DNA of 31,013 bases from positions 1 through 31,013 of the IMG/VR virus record IMGVR_UViG_3300024348_000164. One strand, given 5' to 3'. Position numbers and translations under genes: made by a program. The stretch comes from a virus. Numbering within the stretch: position 1 is the stretch's first letter; each line of letters opens with the position of its first letter. This document shows positions 21,150 to 27,122 of the stretch, piece by piece. A model generated the notes under the pieces. It searched no databases and had not been told where the DNA came from. It was given only the letters and a program-made list of their open reading frames with translations.

Positions 21150-21435
21150 GCCAATCGGAGGACTACTCCTTGTGAAGCGCAATCAGTCAGAAGATAAGAC
21201 TACTAAGAGTGGTTTAGTTATCTCGGCTGCAGTATCAGAAAGCGATATGAAGACTGGAACTATTGTTGATATGGGGCCAGGTGAGCAGAACTATATTGGC
21301 GATCTTATTCCAATTATTGGTCTAGGCGTAGGAGATACCGTCTACTACACAGAGCGTAGTGCAACGGAGATTGAGGATGAAGACTCAACAAAGTATGATT
21401 TAATTAGCTCAAAGAATGTGCTGGCAAAGCGATGA
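21142..21435 (+). CDS. groES: GroES-like co-chaperonin
   Basis: 97 residues from a GTG. IKPIGGLLLVKRNQSEDKTT, GLVISAAVSES in the mobile-loop position, TGTIVDMGPGE and VGDTVYYTERSATEIE, then YDLISSKNVLAKR follow the GroES order. No GroEL is in the window, so it would cap the host chaperonin, as T4 gp31 does for capsid folding. Confidence 0.9.
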   Translation: MIKPIGGLLLVKRNQSEDKTTKSGLVISAAVSESDMKTGTIVDMGPGEQNYIGDLIPIIGLGVGDTVYYTERSATEIEDEDSTKYDLISSKNVLAKR

Positions 21436-21593
21436 GTCAAAAGAGGCAGCAAAAGCTACTAAAGCGACGTAAGAATAAGGCTAAGGGCGAAGCACATTTT
21501 AAGATGAGACAATTTCATAGGTTTGCACAGGGCATGCTCGCTCAAATGCAGGAAGAAGAGAAGGCTAGTGAGCCGTCGCAGAAGAGGTCTTGA
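21432..21593 (+). CDS. Small basic protein
   Basis: 53 residues, ATGA-coupled to groES. Lysine/arginine-rich start (QKRQQKLLKRRKNK), then a Met/Gln-rich helix (AQGMLAQMQEEEK). Possibly nucleic-acid binding; unknown. It shares 26 nt with the next gene. Confidence 0.68.
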   Translation: MSQKRQQKLLKRRKNKAKGEAHFKMRQFHRFAQGMLAQMQEEEKASEPSQKRS

Positions 21594-21927
21594 TATATTT
21601 TCAACCCCTGAACATAAGACACGCATATTGCCATTGCGATGGATTGTTAATTGGTTGAATAGCCCTGCAACTGCATGCTTAGTAAGAGCGGTAGAACTTG
21701 ATGAAAGAGAAGATTATGGCTGGCGGTATAAGATGTATGCCTTTGGCTGGAAGTATCTAAATAAGCCATATGAGCGCTGGGGAACAGTATATAAGTTAGA
21801 CCTAAAAGCTTGGAAGAAAGACCTATCAGATCCTGGATGGGATGACTATGATGAGAATGGTATTCCATATTGGGAAAAGACTGGAACAGTTGATCCAGAT
21901 TATTGTGGAGATAAAAATGTTAAATAA
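21568..21927 (+). CDS. Hypothetical aromatic-rich protein
   Basis: 119 residues from the GTG at 21568, with GAGAAGG upstream; a TTG at 21523 is also in frame. It has IFSTPEHKTRILPLRWIVNW and many Trp/Tyr/Asp residues in the second half (YERWGTVYKLDLKAWKKD). No known family. Confidence 0.7.
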   Translation: MSRRRRGLDIFSTPEHKTRILPLRWIVNWLNSPATACLVRAVELDEREDYGWRYKMYAFGWKYLNKPYERWGTVYKLDLKAWKKDLSDPGWDDYDENGIPYWEKTGTVDPDYCGDKNVK

Positions 21928-22063
21928 AACTATTAGTATTATTAAATGTAAGTTTAAAGGACACACATTGGTGGCAGCAGGAAGCTGTCCATTTACAGGT
22001 TCATCATATGAATACTGTGAGCGGTGTGGGGTAATGATCCCTATTCAAAAGGCAGTTGACTAG
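21917..22063 (+). CDS. Zinc-ribbon micro-protein (DUF1660-like)
   Basis: 48 residues from the ATG at 21917, overlapping the previous gene by 11 nt. CKFKGHTLVAAGSCPF then YEYCERCGVM resembles the short DUF1660-like phage family: Cys-x-x-x-Gly-His, then CxxCG. Unknown role. Confidence 0.7.
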   Translation: MLNKTISIIKCKFKGHTLVAAGSCPFTGSSYEYCERCGVMIPIQKAVD

Positions 22064-22085
22064 AATCATATCAGTGTAGTATACT
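22056..22085 (+). promoter_or_regulatory. Leaderless promoter
   Basis: TTGACT at 22056-22061, 18-nt spacer, TATACT at 22080-22085. The -10 ends 6 nt before the ATG at 22092. Confidence 0.8.
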
Positions 22086-22091
22086 GAATAT

Positions 22092-22301
22092 ATGATAAAC
22101 AACATGGAGATACCTGACCCATTTGCTACATTTGTAGCACGTAAGTATGCTAATTTTAAGGGTATGAGATATGATTTTTTTGCTAAAGAGTGGTATCTAA
22201 AGACTGCTTGCTGTGGGGAAGAGCTTTATGCTCCGAATAAAAAGACTATGACTAAGATCAGGCTTTATCATACTAGAAATGAATGCATGGGTGGATACTA
22301 A
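22092..22301 (+). CDS. Hypothetical protein with Cys pair
   Basis: 69 residues, leaderless start. Mixed aromatic and basic, with TACCGEELYAP and a C-terminal HTRNECMGGY; the cysteines and histidine may bind zinc. TAATG joins it to the next gene. Confidence 0.72.
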   Translation: MINNMEIPDPFATFVARKYANFKGMRYDFFAKEWYLKTACCGEELYAPNKKTMTKIRLYHTRNECMGGY

Positions 22302-22396
22302 TGAATTGTAATAAATGCGGGATGGATAAAGAGAATATTGAGTATTGGGACACTCATCAAACTATGAGTGATTATAAGGTATGGTGTACAAATTGA
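22301..22396 (+). CDS. 31-residue zinc-ribbon-like peptide
   Basis: ATG in a TAATG junction. MNCNKCGMDKEN at the start and VWCTN at the end give a CxxC and a lone Cys. It overlaps the next gene by 16 nt. Short but fits the coupled gene chain. Confidence 0.6.
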   Translation: MNCNKCGMDKENIEYWDTHQTMSDYKVWCTN

Positions 22397-22860
22397 ATAA
22401 AAGACTATCAATTTTTGTTAGTATTATATTAACCATATTAGTATTCCAACCAGAGGTTCAGGCTAGACCTAATGAGCCACAGCACTGGTCTGGGAAGGCT
22501 AAGCCTTTACCTAAGCCGTCTAAAGTAAAGTTTAACACTACCTCTTGCGAGAGGCTAGACACTGCCGTTAGAGATCAGGCAGATGCCATGGTTTCATATC
22601 TAGGCCACAGAACTAAGACTAATAAGGATAAGACTATTAAAGCTACGCAGGAGCTTTCAGGTAGATTCCTATATGAGCAGAAGAAGTTCCCAGAATCAAT
22701 TAGACCATATATGCGAAAAGTGAGTGAGGCGGCGGTAGAAGAACTCACTCGAATTTCTAGTAAAGGCGTACTTACATGGAGTTACTCCATAGATGACGCA
22801 TATCTAGTATATGTTAAGAAGGTCCAGGAATTGGGTTATGTAGGGAGTAAGTGCCTATGA
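22381..22860 (+). CDS. Secreted hypothetical protein
   Basis: 159 residues with a signal peptide (KRLSIFVSIILTILVF, cut near VQA). The mature part has two cysteines (near residue 56 and second last), a likely disulfide, and helical sequence. It is a third exported protein of this region. Function unknown. Confidence 0.75.
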   Translation: MVYKLNKRLSIFVSIILTILVFQPEVQARPNEPQHWSGKAKPLPKPSKVKFNTTSCERLDTAVRDQADAMVSYLGHRTKTNKDKTIKATQELSGRFLYEQKKFPESIRPYMRKVSEAAVEELTRISSKGVLTWSYSIDDAYLVYVKKVQELGYVGSKCL

Positions 22861-23078
22861 TGTGGTCATGGATATTAGCGGTAATTGGCGTAGCAGGCAT
22901 CTTCTTTGTAGGACGAAAGACCATATGGGGATGGCTAATCCTATGCGTCAACGAAATTCTATGGATCGCATATGCGCTAATCACTGACCAATATGGATTC
23001 ATATTCTCAGCTATTGCTTATGCAGCAGTATATGTTAAATCCTATCTGTCCTGGAGAAAAGACGCTACAACGCCCTAA
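22857..23078 (+). CDS. Small membrane protein, PnuC-like topology
   Basis: 73 residues from the ATG at 22857 (ATGA coupling); a GTG at 22851 is possible. Three hydrophobic segments, with GWLILCVNEILWIAYAL, QYGFIFSAIAYAAVY and a basic SYLSWRK end. The pattern resembles fragments of nicotinamide riboside transporters (PnuC) seen in phages, but at 73 residues it may be only a look-alike. Confidence 0.72.
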   Translation: MMWSWILAVIGVAGIFFVGRKTIWGWLILCVNEILWIAYALITDQYGFIFSAIAYAAVYVKSYLSWRKDATTP

Positions 23079-23085
23079 CAGGGCG
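23071..23085 (+). terminator. Hairpin at the end of the plus block
   Basis: CGCCCT-AAC-AGGGCG; the stop codon TAA lies at the loop. Compact but without a T run. Confidence 0.5.
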
Positions 23086-23189
23086 GTGTGTGAAATAGAT
23101 AGCACTATTCCCTATGTTATATATATACGCTACATTAAGTATATAGAGGCATATAAGCCCATATGAGCCAATTGATCCATATTGAACAA

Positions 23190-23210
23190 GGAGTAGGTTG
23201 CTCCTACTCC
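23190..23210. terminator. Hairpin GGAGTAGG/CCTACTCC
   Basis: 8-bp perfect stem with TTGCT loop, flanked by a looser CAAGG/CCTTG pair. It may act as a terminator for either strand. Confidence 0.5.
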
Positions 23211-23231
23211 TAATATCACCTTGTAGAGCCA

Positions 23232-23261
23232 TTTAAAGTGGTTTAAAGTGGTGTATAGTGG
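23232..23261 (+). repeat. Three tandem 10-bp repeats
   Basis: TTTAAAGTGG twice in direct succession and then TGTATAGTGG. Iteron-like, one per helical turn. Confidence 0.75.
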
Positions 23262-23574
23262 AGCAATATGGAGTAATAATACTAAAAGAATATCATATAA
23301 TACTAATGATTTATACTATTAATTATATATGTGTATTTGATCATATTTAATAGGCTTCGTAATCATTTGCGGGATAATACCATATAAAAATATGGATGTC
23401 AATAGCCCACATATAACAATTTGGTAAACTTTCCGTGATTTTATGGGCGATTTCGTAATGTTTTTTTTGGATAATTTTGCCCAAATTCTCACGAAATATA
23501 ATGAATAATTAAATATTTAATCATATTCTGTGCATATTTCCTGAGATAATTAATCATTTATATTTACTCCTATA

Positions 23575-23661
23575 TATACCTATACAAGGGATAGAGTTAT
23601 GTTTATTGCCGCCCCGCTTTCGGGCGGCGGAAGAGTACTATCCATTATAGCTATAGGTATA
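23575..23661. repeat. Nested 87-bp inverted repeat
   Basis: Outer arms TATACCTATA (23575) and TATAGGTATA (23652), middle GGATAG (23589) and CTATCC (23638), inner GCCGCCC (23608) and GGGCGGC (23622) with a 7-nt loop. All three are centred on the same axis (23618). The inner part is very GC-rich in AT-rich DNA. Confidence 0.8.
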
Positions 23662-23782
23662 AGTACTTGTCAACTTCAGTGAATATAGATCACATGTCGT
23701 AATGTCTATTAGAATAAATTCATATAAAATTTCAGGGAAAATTTGGATCACATCGTAATGTATATTAGTTTATGTTGACATT

Positions 23783-23827
23783 ATATCCACATAGATATCC
23801 ACAGGGTGTGGATAAAGTTGTGGATAA
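23783..23827. repeat. Array of four DnaA-box-like 9-mers at exact 12-bp spacing
   Basis: ATATCCACA at 23783 and 23795, TGTGGATAA at 23807 and 23819: two in one orientation, two inverted. TGTGGATAA is the complement of TTATCCACA, the DnaA-box consensus; the other two have one change. Confidence 0.85.
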
Positions 23828-23887
23828 CTTATGTCCATATTGTCCGATTTGACAAGCATATTTTTATGTGCTAGATTTCAGTGATTT

Positions 23888-23916
23888 TTGACAATCCTTC
23901 GTAAATATGATATTAT
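23888..23916 (+). promoter_or_regulatory. Plus-strand promoter in the gene-free region
   Basis: TTGACA at 23888-23893, 17-nt spacer, TATTAT at 23911-23916. It points into the terminator at 23938-23973, with no gene between. Confidence 0.65.
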
Positions 23917-23937
23917 ACCGATCCGATATGACCGATG

Positions 23938-23973
23938 CGGCATACCCTGACTTTTGTCAAGTCAGAGCTGCCG
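23938..23973. terminator. Two-part hairpin after the minus-strand block
   Basis: CTGACTT/AAGTCAG (23947-23965) inside CGGCA/TGCCG (23938-23942, 23969-23973). It should stop the minus operon and any plus RNA from 23888. Confidence 0.7.
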
Positions 23974-23978
23974 TGTGT

Positions 23979-24326
23979 TTAGATCAGCAAACCAGAATAT
24001 GCTGCAATAAACTTGTCCCAAGGAACTGAGACGTTATCTGTTACTGTCTTAGTTGTGAAGTCGATAAGGATTGTCTGCTCACCCAAATCGTAATTGTCAT
24101 TATCAATTGCGTAAATTCCAAATCCCGTTTCATCCAGGATTGAATGCTGGATAAGATGACTGATAATCATCCTTGTTCCATATGATGAATCTTGCCAGCG
24201 GGGTTTAGCGTGTTCCATTGCTGCCGCTAAATCTGTCTGCCAGGAATCCTGGCCCCAGTGTGAATATAGTACTACTAATGGACCCGTCTCTGAATCCTTG
24301 AATACGAAATTAATCCGTGCTCCCAT
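23979..24326 (-). CDS. Hypothetical phage protein
   Basis: 115 residues. GARINFVFKDSETGPLVVLYSHWGQ at the start and KPRWQDSSYGTRMIISHLIQ in the middle look like a conserved fold. The stop is followed by a terminator, so it is the last gene of the minus block. Overlaps the preceding gene by 17 nt. Function unknown. Confidence 0.76.
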   Translation of the reverse strand: MGARINFVFKDSETGPLVVLYSHWGQDSWQTDLAAAMEHAKPRWQDSSYGTRMIISHLIQHSILDETGFGIYAIDNDNYDLGEQTILIDFTTKTVTDNVSVPWDKFIAAYSGLLI

Positions 24327-24627
24327 TTGTTTCCTCCGCAGTTGGTAGTTGTATGTTTAGGGTTTCTCTGAAGTAGTTCTTCAGATTATTATAGGCCACG
24401 ACTATGACATCTTGACCCTCTTTTTCGATTGTCTTTAGGTGTTGAAGTTGATAGCCAATAGAGTATGAAATACCCAAATCGTTATCACGTAAGAAGTTTA
24501 GGACATCAGGCTTATCCCTATCTAACTTAGCAACCATAGCAAACACCCTGTAAGTCAATGTGCCAAATGGAATGGTTTCGCCGTCAGACTTACACCACTC
24601 TAGGATTTCTTGTTCTACTGTGTCCAT
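24310..24627 (-). CDS. Hypothetical protein
   Basis: 105 residues with AGAGGAG before the ATG; helical, acidic, with EWCKSDGETIPFGTLTYRVF near the start. It overlaps the gene before it by 13 nt and the one after by 17 nt. No family recognised. Confidence 0.74.
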   Translation of the reverse strand: MDTVEQEILEWCKSDGETIPFGTLTYRVFAMVAKLDRDKPDVLNFLRDNDLGISYSIGYQLQHLKTIEKEGQDVIVVAYNNLKNYFRETLNIQLPTAEETNGSTD

Positions 24628-24950
24628 TGTTCTCCTCTGTTATTATTCCATTCTACTACAGGTGGTTCATACTTGTCAATAATTGCGATTGCGTTAGGGT
24701 CATCTTCGATTATAGCATTAATGATTCCAGCCGTTTCAACAGTCTGCTCATCTTTTAGATGATAGTTTTCGTGCTTCCAATCTACCGCCCAATATCTAAT
24801 GGCGTGTAAGAATATCCGCATAAATCTCCGCTGAACTTTAGGTGGCTGATTCATCATCATATAAGCAAAGTTGCCGTCTTGAAACCTTATGTCTGCAATT
24901 GAATCAACAAGTTTATCCACCGCTTTCTGTTCTCGTGAGCGATTATCCAT
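24615..24950 (-). CDS. Hypothetical helical protein
   Basis: 111 residues from the ATG at 24950; an upstream GTG at 25007 would start inside a terminator hairpin and is rejected. Basic-helical N-terminus, MMMNQPPKVQRRFMRIFLHAI, then acidic C-terminus. Its promoter's -10 lies only 8 nt ahead of the ATG, so the leader is minimal. Confidence 0.73.
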   Translation of the reverse strand: MDNRSREQKAVDKLVDSIADIRFQDGNFAYMMMNQPPKVQRRFMRIFLHAIRYWAVDWKHENYHLKDEQTVETAGIINAIIEDDPNAIAIIDKYEPPVVEWNNNRGEQWTQ

Positions 24951-24958
24951 ATCATTCC

Positions 24959-24987
24959 ATTCTATCAGGTTTGGAAGGGGAGCGCAA
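24959..24987 (-). promoter_or_regulatory. Minus-strand promoter overlapping a hairpin
   Basis: TTGCGC (24987-24982), 17-nt spacer, TAGAAT (24964-24959) with a TGA extended element. The -35 overlaps the loop and arm of the 24977-25001 hairpin. Confidence 0.62.
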
Positions 24988-25001
24988 TTTGTACGCTCCC
25001 C
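24977..25001 (-). terminator. Hairpin after the Lsr2-like gene
   Basis: GGGGAGCG/CGCTCCCC, 8 bp with a 9-nt loop, starting 9 nt after the stop of the 40-residue gene. No T run. Confidence 0.68.
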
Positions 25002-25009
25002 CACCAATA

Positions 25010-25132
25010 TTACTTAGCGAAGGTCTTACCTTCTTCAATCGCCTTCTTAAGGGCGTCGACTTGTGCAAATGTGAAGCGCCCACGGGCACCCACTGTAAAG
25101 CCAAGCTGAGTTAGATACTCACGCTTTGTCAT
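25010..25132 (-). CDS. Lsr2-like 40-residue DNA-binding protein
   Basis: 40 residues, ATG at 25132 with AAAGGAG upstream. TKREYLTQLGFTVGARGRF then FAQVDALKKAIEEG resembles the C-terminal DNA-binding domain of Lsr2 (helix, VxxRGR turn, helix), where the RGR binds the minor groove of AT-rich DNA. It is a stand-alone domain with its own promoter and terminator. It could silence or counter-silence AT-rich genes. Confidence 0.72.
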   Translation of the reverse strand: MTKREYLTQLGFTVGARGRFTFAQVDALKKAIEEGKTFAK

Positions 25133-25166
25133 AGTATTCTCCTTTCCGCATAGAGAGTTGTACTAC

Positions 25167-25196
25167 ATCCTACCACGGCGGCAGGAAACATGTCAA
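25167..25196 (-). promoter_or_regulatory. Promoter for the Lsr2-like gene
   Basis: TTGACA (25196-25191), 18-nt spacer, TAGGAT (25172-25167), directly after the stop of the upstream minus-strand gene. Confidence 0.72.
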
Positions 25197-25349
25197 TTAT
25201 TCAGTTGGAACCGTTCCACCTAGTTCTGTGATCAAACGGGCAAGGCGGTCAATGACAAACTGAAAGTCAATGCGATCATTCCCAGTATAGGCAAGGACTT
25301 GATATGCCTCAGACAATTCCGCTGATAGATAGTCACTCGTCAGATTCAT
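25197..25349 (-). CDS. Small hypothetical protein
   Basis: 50 residues from the ATG at 25349. Helical, with YQVLAYTGNDRIDFQFVIDRL and a short GGTVPTE end. It overlaps the upstream gene by 17 nt. Function unknown. Confidence 0.7.
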   Translation of the reverse strand: MNLTSDYLSAELSEAYQVLAYTGNDRIDFQFVIDRLARLITELGGTVPTE

Positions 25350-25686
25350 CTTCGTCCTCTTCCTCTTCTATGTCTTCCTTGTAGACCATATTGCCACTCT
25401 CCTGAAGCCATTCGGCTACAGACTCAAACATAGTGTCAGTTCCATACTCTAGGGACCACACAGTGTCAGATTCAAGGACATCTGCCCAAATTCTGTAGAT
25501 GTCTGATTTAAACAGATAGTCAGAATTCTCAGGATCTTCAATAGATTCGTTAATCATATCTTTAATAATATCAAAAGCCATAATGTCAGAAAGGGAAGGT
25601 CTGACATATGTCTCAGTATACTTAGTGATCATCTCATTAAGGTGTAACATTTCTTTCCCACGTACCATTATTTCATCGTGATTCAC
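25333..25686 (-). CDS. Hypothetical acidic protein
   Basis: 117 residues from the GTG at 25686 (AAGG six bases upstream; ATG 25668 is the alternative). Helical, ending in a run of Glu and Asp (KEDIEEEEDEDESDE). Acidic tails are seen in DNA-mimic or chaperone-type proteins, but nothing else supports that here. Confidence 0.72.
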   Translation of the reverse strand: MNHDEIMVRGKEMLHLNEMITKYTETYVRPSLSDIMAFDIIKDMINESIEDPENSDYLFKSDIYRIWADVLESDTVWSLEYGTDTMFESVAEWLQESGNMVYKEDIEEEEDEDESDE

Positions 25687-25957
25687 GAGCCTTGGTCCTT
25701 TCGCTAATAGCAAATGCTAGTTGGTATGTTAATTGATATACTTGAACTAATGCGTCAAGAAATCCTTCGGCATTGGTTCGTTCCATTGAATCCATTGCTT
25801 CTCCTGATTCTTCCTCAACCTCAATACAGTTGTCTAGAATCTGTTCGGCCTCTAACATCATAAACTTTAAGTGCCCGTGCAAAATATCTGTACCGCTGAC
25901 ACCAGCGTCAACAAGTCTCTGCAGATGAGGCGGCAATAAGGTAGTATCGGTTTCCAT
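25673..25957 (-). CDS. Hypothetical helical protein
   Basis: 94 residues, TAATG-coupled to the gene upstream. Sequence is amphipathic (LKFMMLEAEQILDNCIEVEEE). No motif recognised. Confidence 0.72.
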   Translation of the reverse strand: METDTTLLPPHLQRLVDAGVSGTDILHGHLKFMMLEAEQILDNCIEVEEESGEAMDSMERTNAEGFLDALVQVYQLTYQLAFAISERTKARESR

Positions 25958-26136
25958 TAGTATCCCTTTCCTTGGACGTCTTCATTTAGTATATCAGTTG
26001 CCACTGACAATAAATGCCTGGTTGCTTCAATTTGTCCTGGGATATCAATTACATTGATAGATTCAGGATTCATTTCTAAGTCCTGGTTAAGACTAATTAA
26101 ATGAATCTTCATATACTCTATAAACTGATTAAGCAT
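25957..26136 (-). CDS. Small hypothetical protein
   Basis: 59 residues from the ATG at 26136; a TTG two codons earlier is less likely. Helical with a short central INVIDIPGQIEAT. Overlaps genes at both ends by a few bases. Confidence 0.7.
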   Translation of the reverse strand: MLNQFIEYMKIHLISLNQDLEMNPESINVIDIPGQIEATRHLLSVATDILNEDVQGKGY

Positions 26137-26308
26137 TGTCAAAATACCCCTCTGCCCATAGGCCCTGTAAGAAACTTACCGTATCTTGTAAGTCATTAAC
26201 TAATTCTGATTTGTCTAATAAATCTGACGGGTACTTAAGATAGAATAACTTAGCATCGTGTACAGCATTAGTCATTCTGTTTAAGTCTGCTTCCGTATAT
26301 CCTAGCAT
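26129..26308 (-). CDS. Small hypothetical protein
   Basis: 59 residues, ATG at 26308 overlapping the stop region of the gene before, with TGGAGG upstream. Helical with YTEADLNRMTNAVHDAK and LVNDLQDTVSFLQGLW. Unknown. Confidence 0.68.
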   Translation of the reverse strand: MLGYTEADLNRMTNAVHDAKLFYLKYPSDLLDKSELVNDLQDTVSFLQGLWAEGYFDNA

Positions 26309-26448
26309 TCAATTGCCTCCATATATTTAATCATAGTTTGTAATGTTATATGAATGTGACAGTCACAATCATCTGATGTATCTCTGTCGTCAAAATGGAT
26401 TAAGTTGTCATCATAGATATAATCAATTAGTTCTTGAGTGGTAATCAA
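26302..26448 (-). CDS. Small hypothetical protein, TTG start
   Basis: 48 residues from a TTG that overlaps the stop of the gene before (TTGA). It has an acidic centre with DDCDCHIHI that may bind metal. The coupled start and AGGTAACGGA site are the support. Confidence 0.6.
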   Translation of the reverse strand: MITTQELIDYIYDDNLIHFDDRDTSDDCDCHIHITLQTMIKYMEAIEC

Positions 26449-26672
26449 TCCGTTACCTCATAAAAGTCTGCGTCACCTGATGACAAGCCATAGTAATTGT
26501 TATACTGAACCTTTAGTTCGTCAGAAGCCCACTCCATAAATTCACGCTCTGCATAATGTGAGCCCTCATCTAGGTTTTTAAGTGTCCACTGTTCGTATAG
26601 GTGTTCCGCAATTTCTTGTTCCATAGCGCCTGTAATGTGCTCTGCAACTGTATCTATGAACTGTTCCGCCAT
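26445..26672 (-). CDS. Hypothetical acidic protein
   Basis: 75 residues; helical with HITGAMEQEIAEHLYEQW and an aromatic end (YNNYYGLSSGDADFYE). It heads the minus operon that runs to 25197, under the promoter at 26701-26730. Confidence 0.74.
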   Translation of the reverse strand: MAEQFIDTVAEHITGAMEQEIAEHLYEQWTLKNLDEGSHYAEREFMEWASDELKVQYNNYYGLSSGDADFYEVTD

Positions 26673-26700
26673 TGTATTGCCTTTCGTAGTAGGTATATTA

Positions 26701-26730
26701 AGTTTAGCATTTGAACTTTCAGTGTGTCAA
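26701..26730 (-). promoter_or_regulatory. Minus-strand promoter
   Basis: TTGACA (26730-26725), 18-nt spacer, TAAACT (26706-26701) with TGC extension. A CRP-like palindrome lies 15 bp upstream. Confidence 0.78.
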
Positions 26731-26745
26731 GCCATTTGGTCGTAA

Positions 26746-26761
26746 AGTGATTAAGATCACA
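26746..26761. promoter_or_regulatory. CRP-like operator
   Basis: AGTGA-N6-TCACA, one mismatch from TGTGA-N6-TCACA. Centred about 60 bp before the expected RNA start, the usual class I activator position. Confidence 0.5.
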
Positions 26762-26776
26762 TTGGGGAAAATTAGT

Positions 26777-26810
26777 GGGTGAGCCAGGACCCCGAATTCC
26801 CAGCTCACCC
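26777..26810 (-). terminator. Hairpin ending a short minus-strand RNA
   Basis: GGGTGAGC/GCTCACCC, 8 bp with an 18-nt loop. On the minus strand ACTAATTTTCCCC follows, which includes a short T run. Confidence 0.65.
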
Positions 26811-26837
26811 GAATGCAGGCTGCGCTGTGCGCTTTAT

Positions 26838-26900
26838 TTAACAACTAGAATAGACAATCATTCTGATAGCTGCACCTACACCATCACCTACCCGTGACAT
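26838..26900 (-). CDS. Possible 20-residue leaderless peptide
   Basis: ATG at 26900 lies 5 nt after the -10 of the promoter at 26906-26935 and codes MSRVGDGVGAAIRMIVYSSC before TAA. It may be the coding part of, or incidental to, a small RNA of about 120 nt that ends at 26777-26810. Confidence 0.35.
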   Translation of the reverse strand: MSRVGDGVGAAIRMIVYSSC

Positions 26901-26905
26901 CTTCT

Positions 26906-26935
26906 ATTTTACTCTACCAGGATAGAGTTTGTCAA
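26906..26935 (-). promoter_or_regulatory. Promoter for a short minus-strand RNA
   Basis: TTGACA (26935-26930), 18-nt spacer, TAAAAT (26911-26906). The only elements before the terminator are the 20-residue frame and a GCGC-ACA-GCGC hairpin. Confidence 0.68.
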
Positions 26936-26936
26936 A

Positions 26937-27122
26937 TTACTCCCAGCGGAGTGTATACTTATTTACTTTGAGATTGTCTTTACCGTTGCAGTAATCTGCA
27001 ACAGCTTTAGATCTCAGTGATTTTGGTTCCTTCTCCGTAACAGAGATAAATTTATCAAGAGCGTCAGCTCCTGTTACCCCCGCAAACATAATGAATGAGC
27101 CATCTCTAATAATCCAAGCCAT
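26937..27122 (-). CDS. Small hypothetical protein
   Basis: 61 residues from a TAATG junction. MAWIIRDGSFIMFAGVTGAD then basic-helical (EKEPKSLRSKAVADYCNG). Its stop is next to the promoter of the short RNA. Unknown. Confidence 0.7.
   Translation of the reverse strand: MAWIIRDGSFIMFAGVTGADALDKFISVTEKEPKSLRSKAVADYCNGKDNLKVNKYTLRWE

Larger units (their letters stand above)
23079..23978. other. 900-bp AT-rich gene-free region (candidate origin)
   Basis: It separates converging plus and minus gene blocks. It holds a hairpin (23190-23210), tandem 10-mers (23232-23261), a very AT-rich tract (about 23260-23600), a nested inverted repeat (23575-23661), four 12-bp-spaced DnaA-box-like 9-mers (23783-23827), CGTAATG motifs and a plus promoter with a terminator (23888-23973). 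I see no convincing gene. AT-rich tract plus ordered boxes suggests a replication origin. Confidence 0.6.

Noticed and set aside
22857-23078. Functional PnuC transporter
   Set aside because: Only three helices and 73 residues; true PnuC proteins have about seven.
23689-23760. Further CRP-like sites in the gene-free region
   Set aside because: AGTGA and TCACA at 23678-23694 are 7 nt apart, not 6, and the one at 23745 is only a half site.
24950-25007. N-terminal extension of the gene at 24615 to a GTG at 25007
   Set aside because: The extension would translate a terminator hairpin and the promoter; the ATG at 24950 is better placed.
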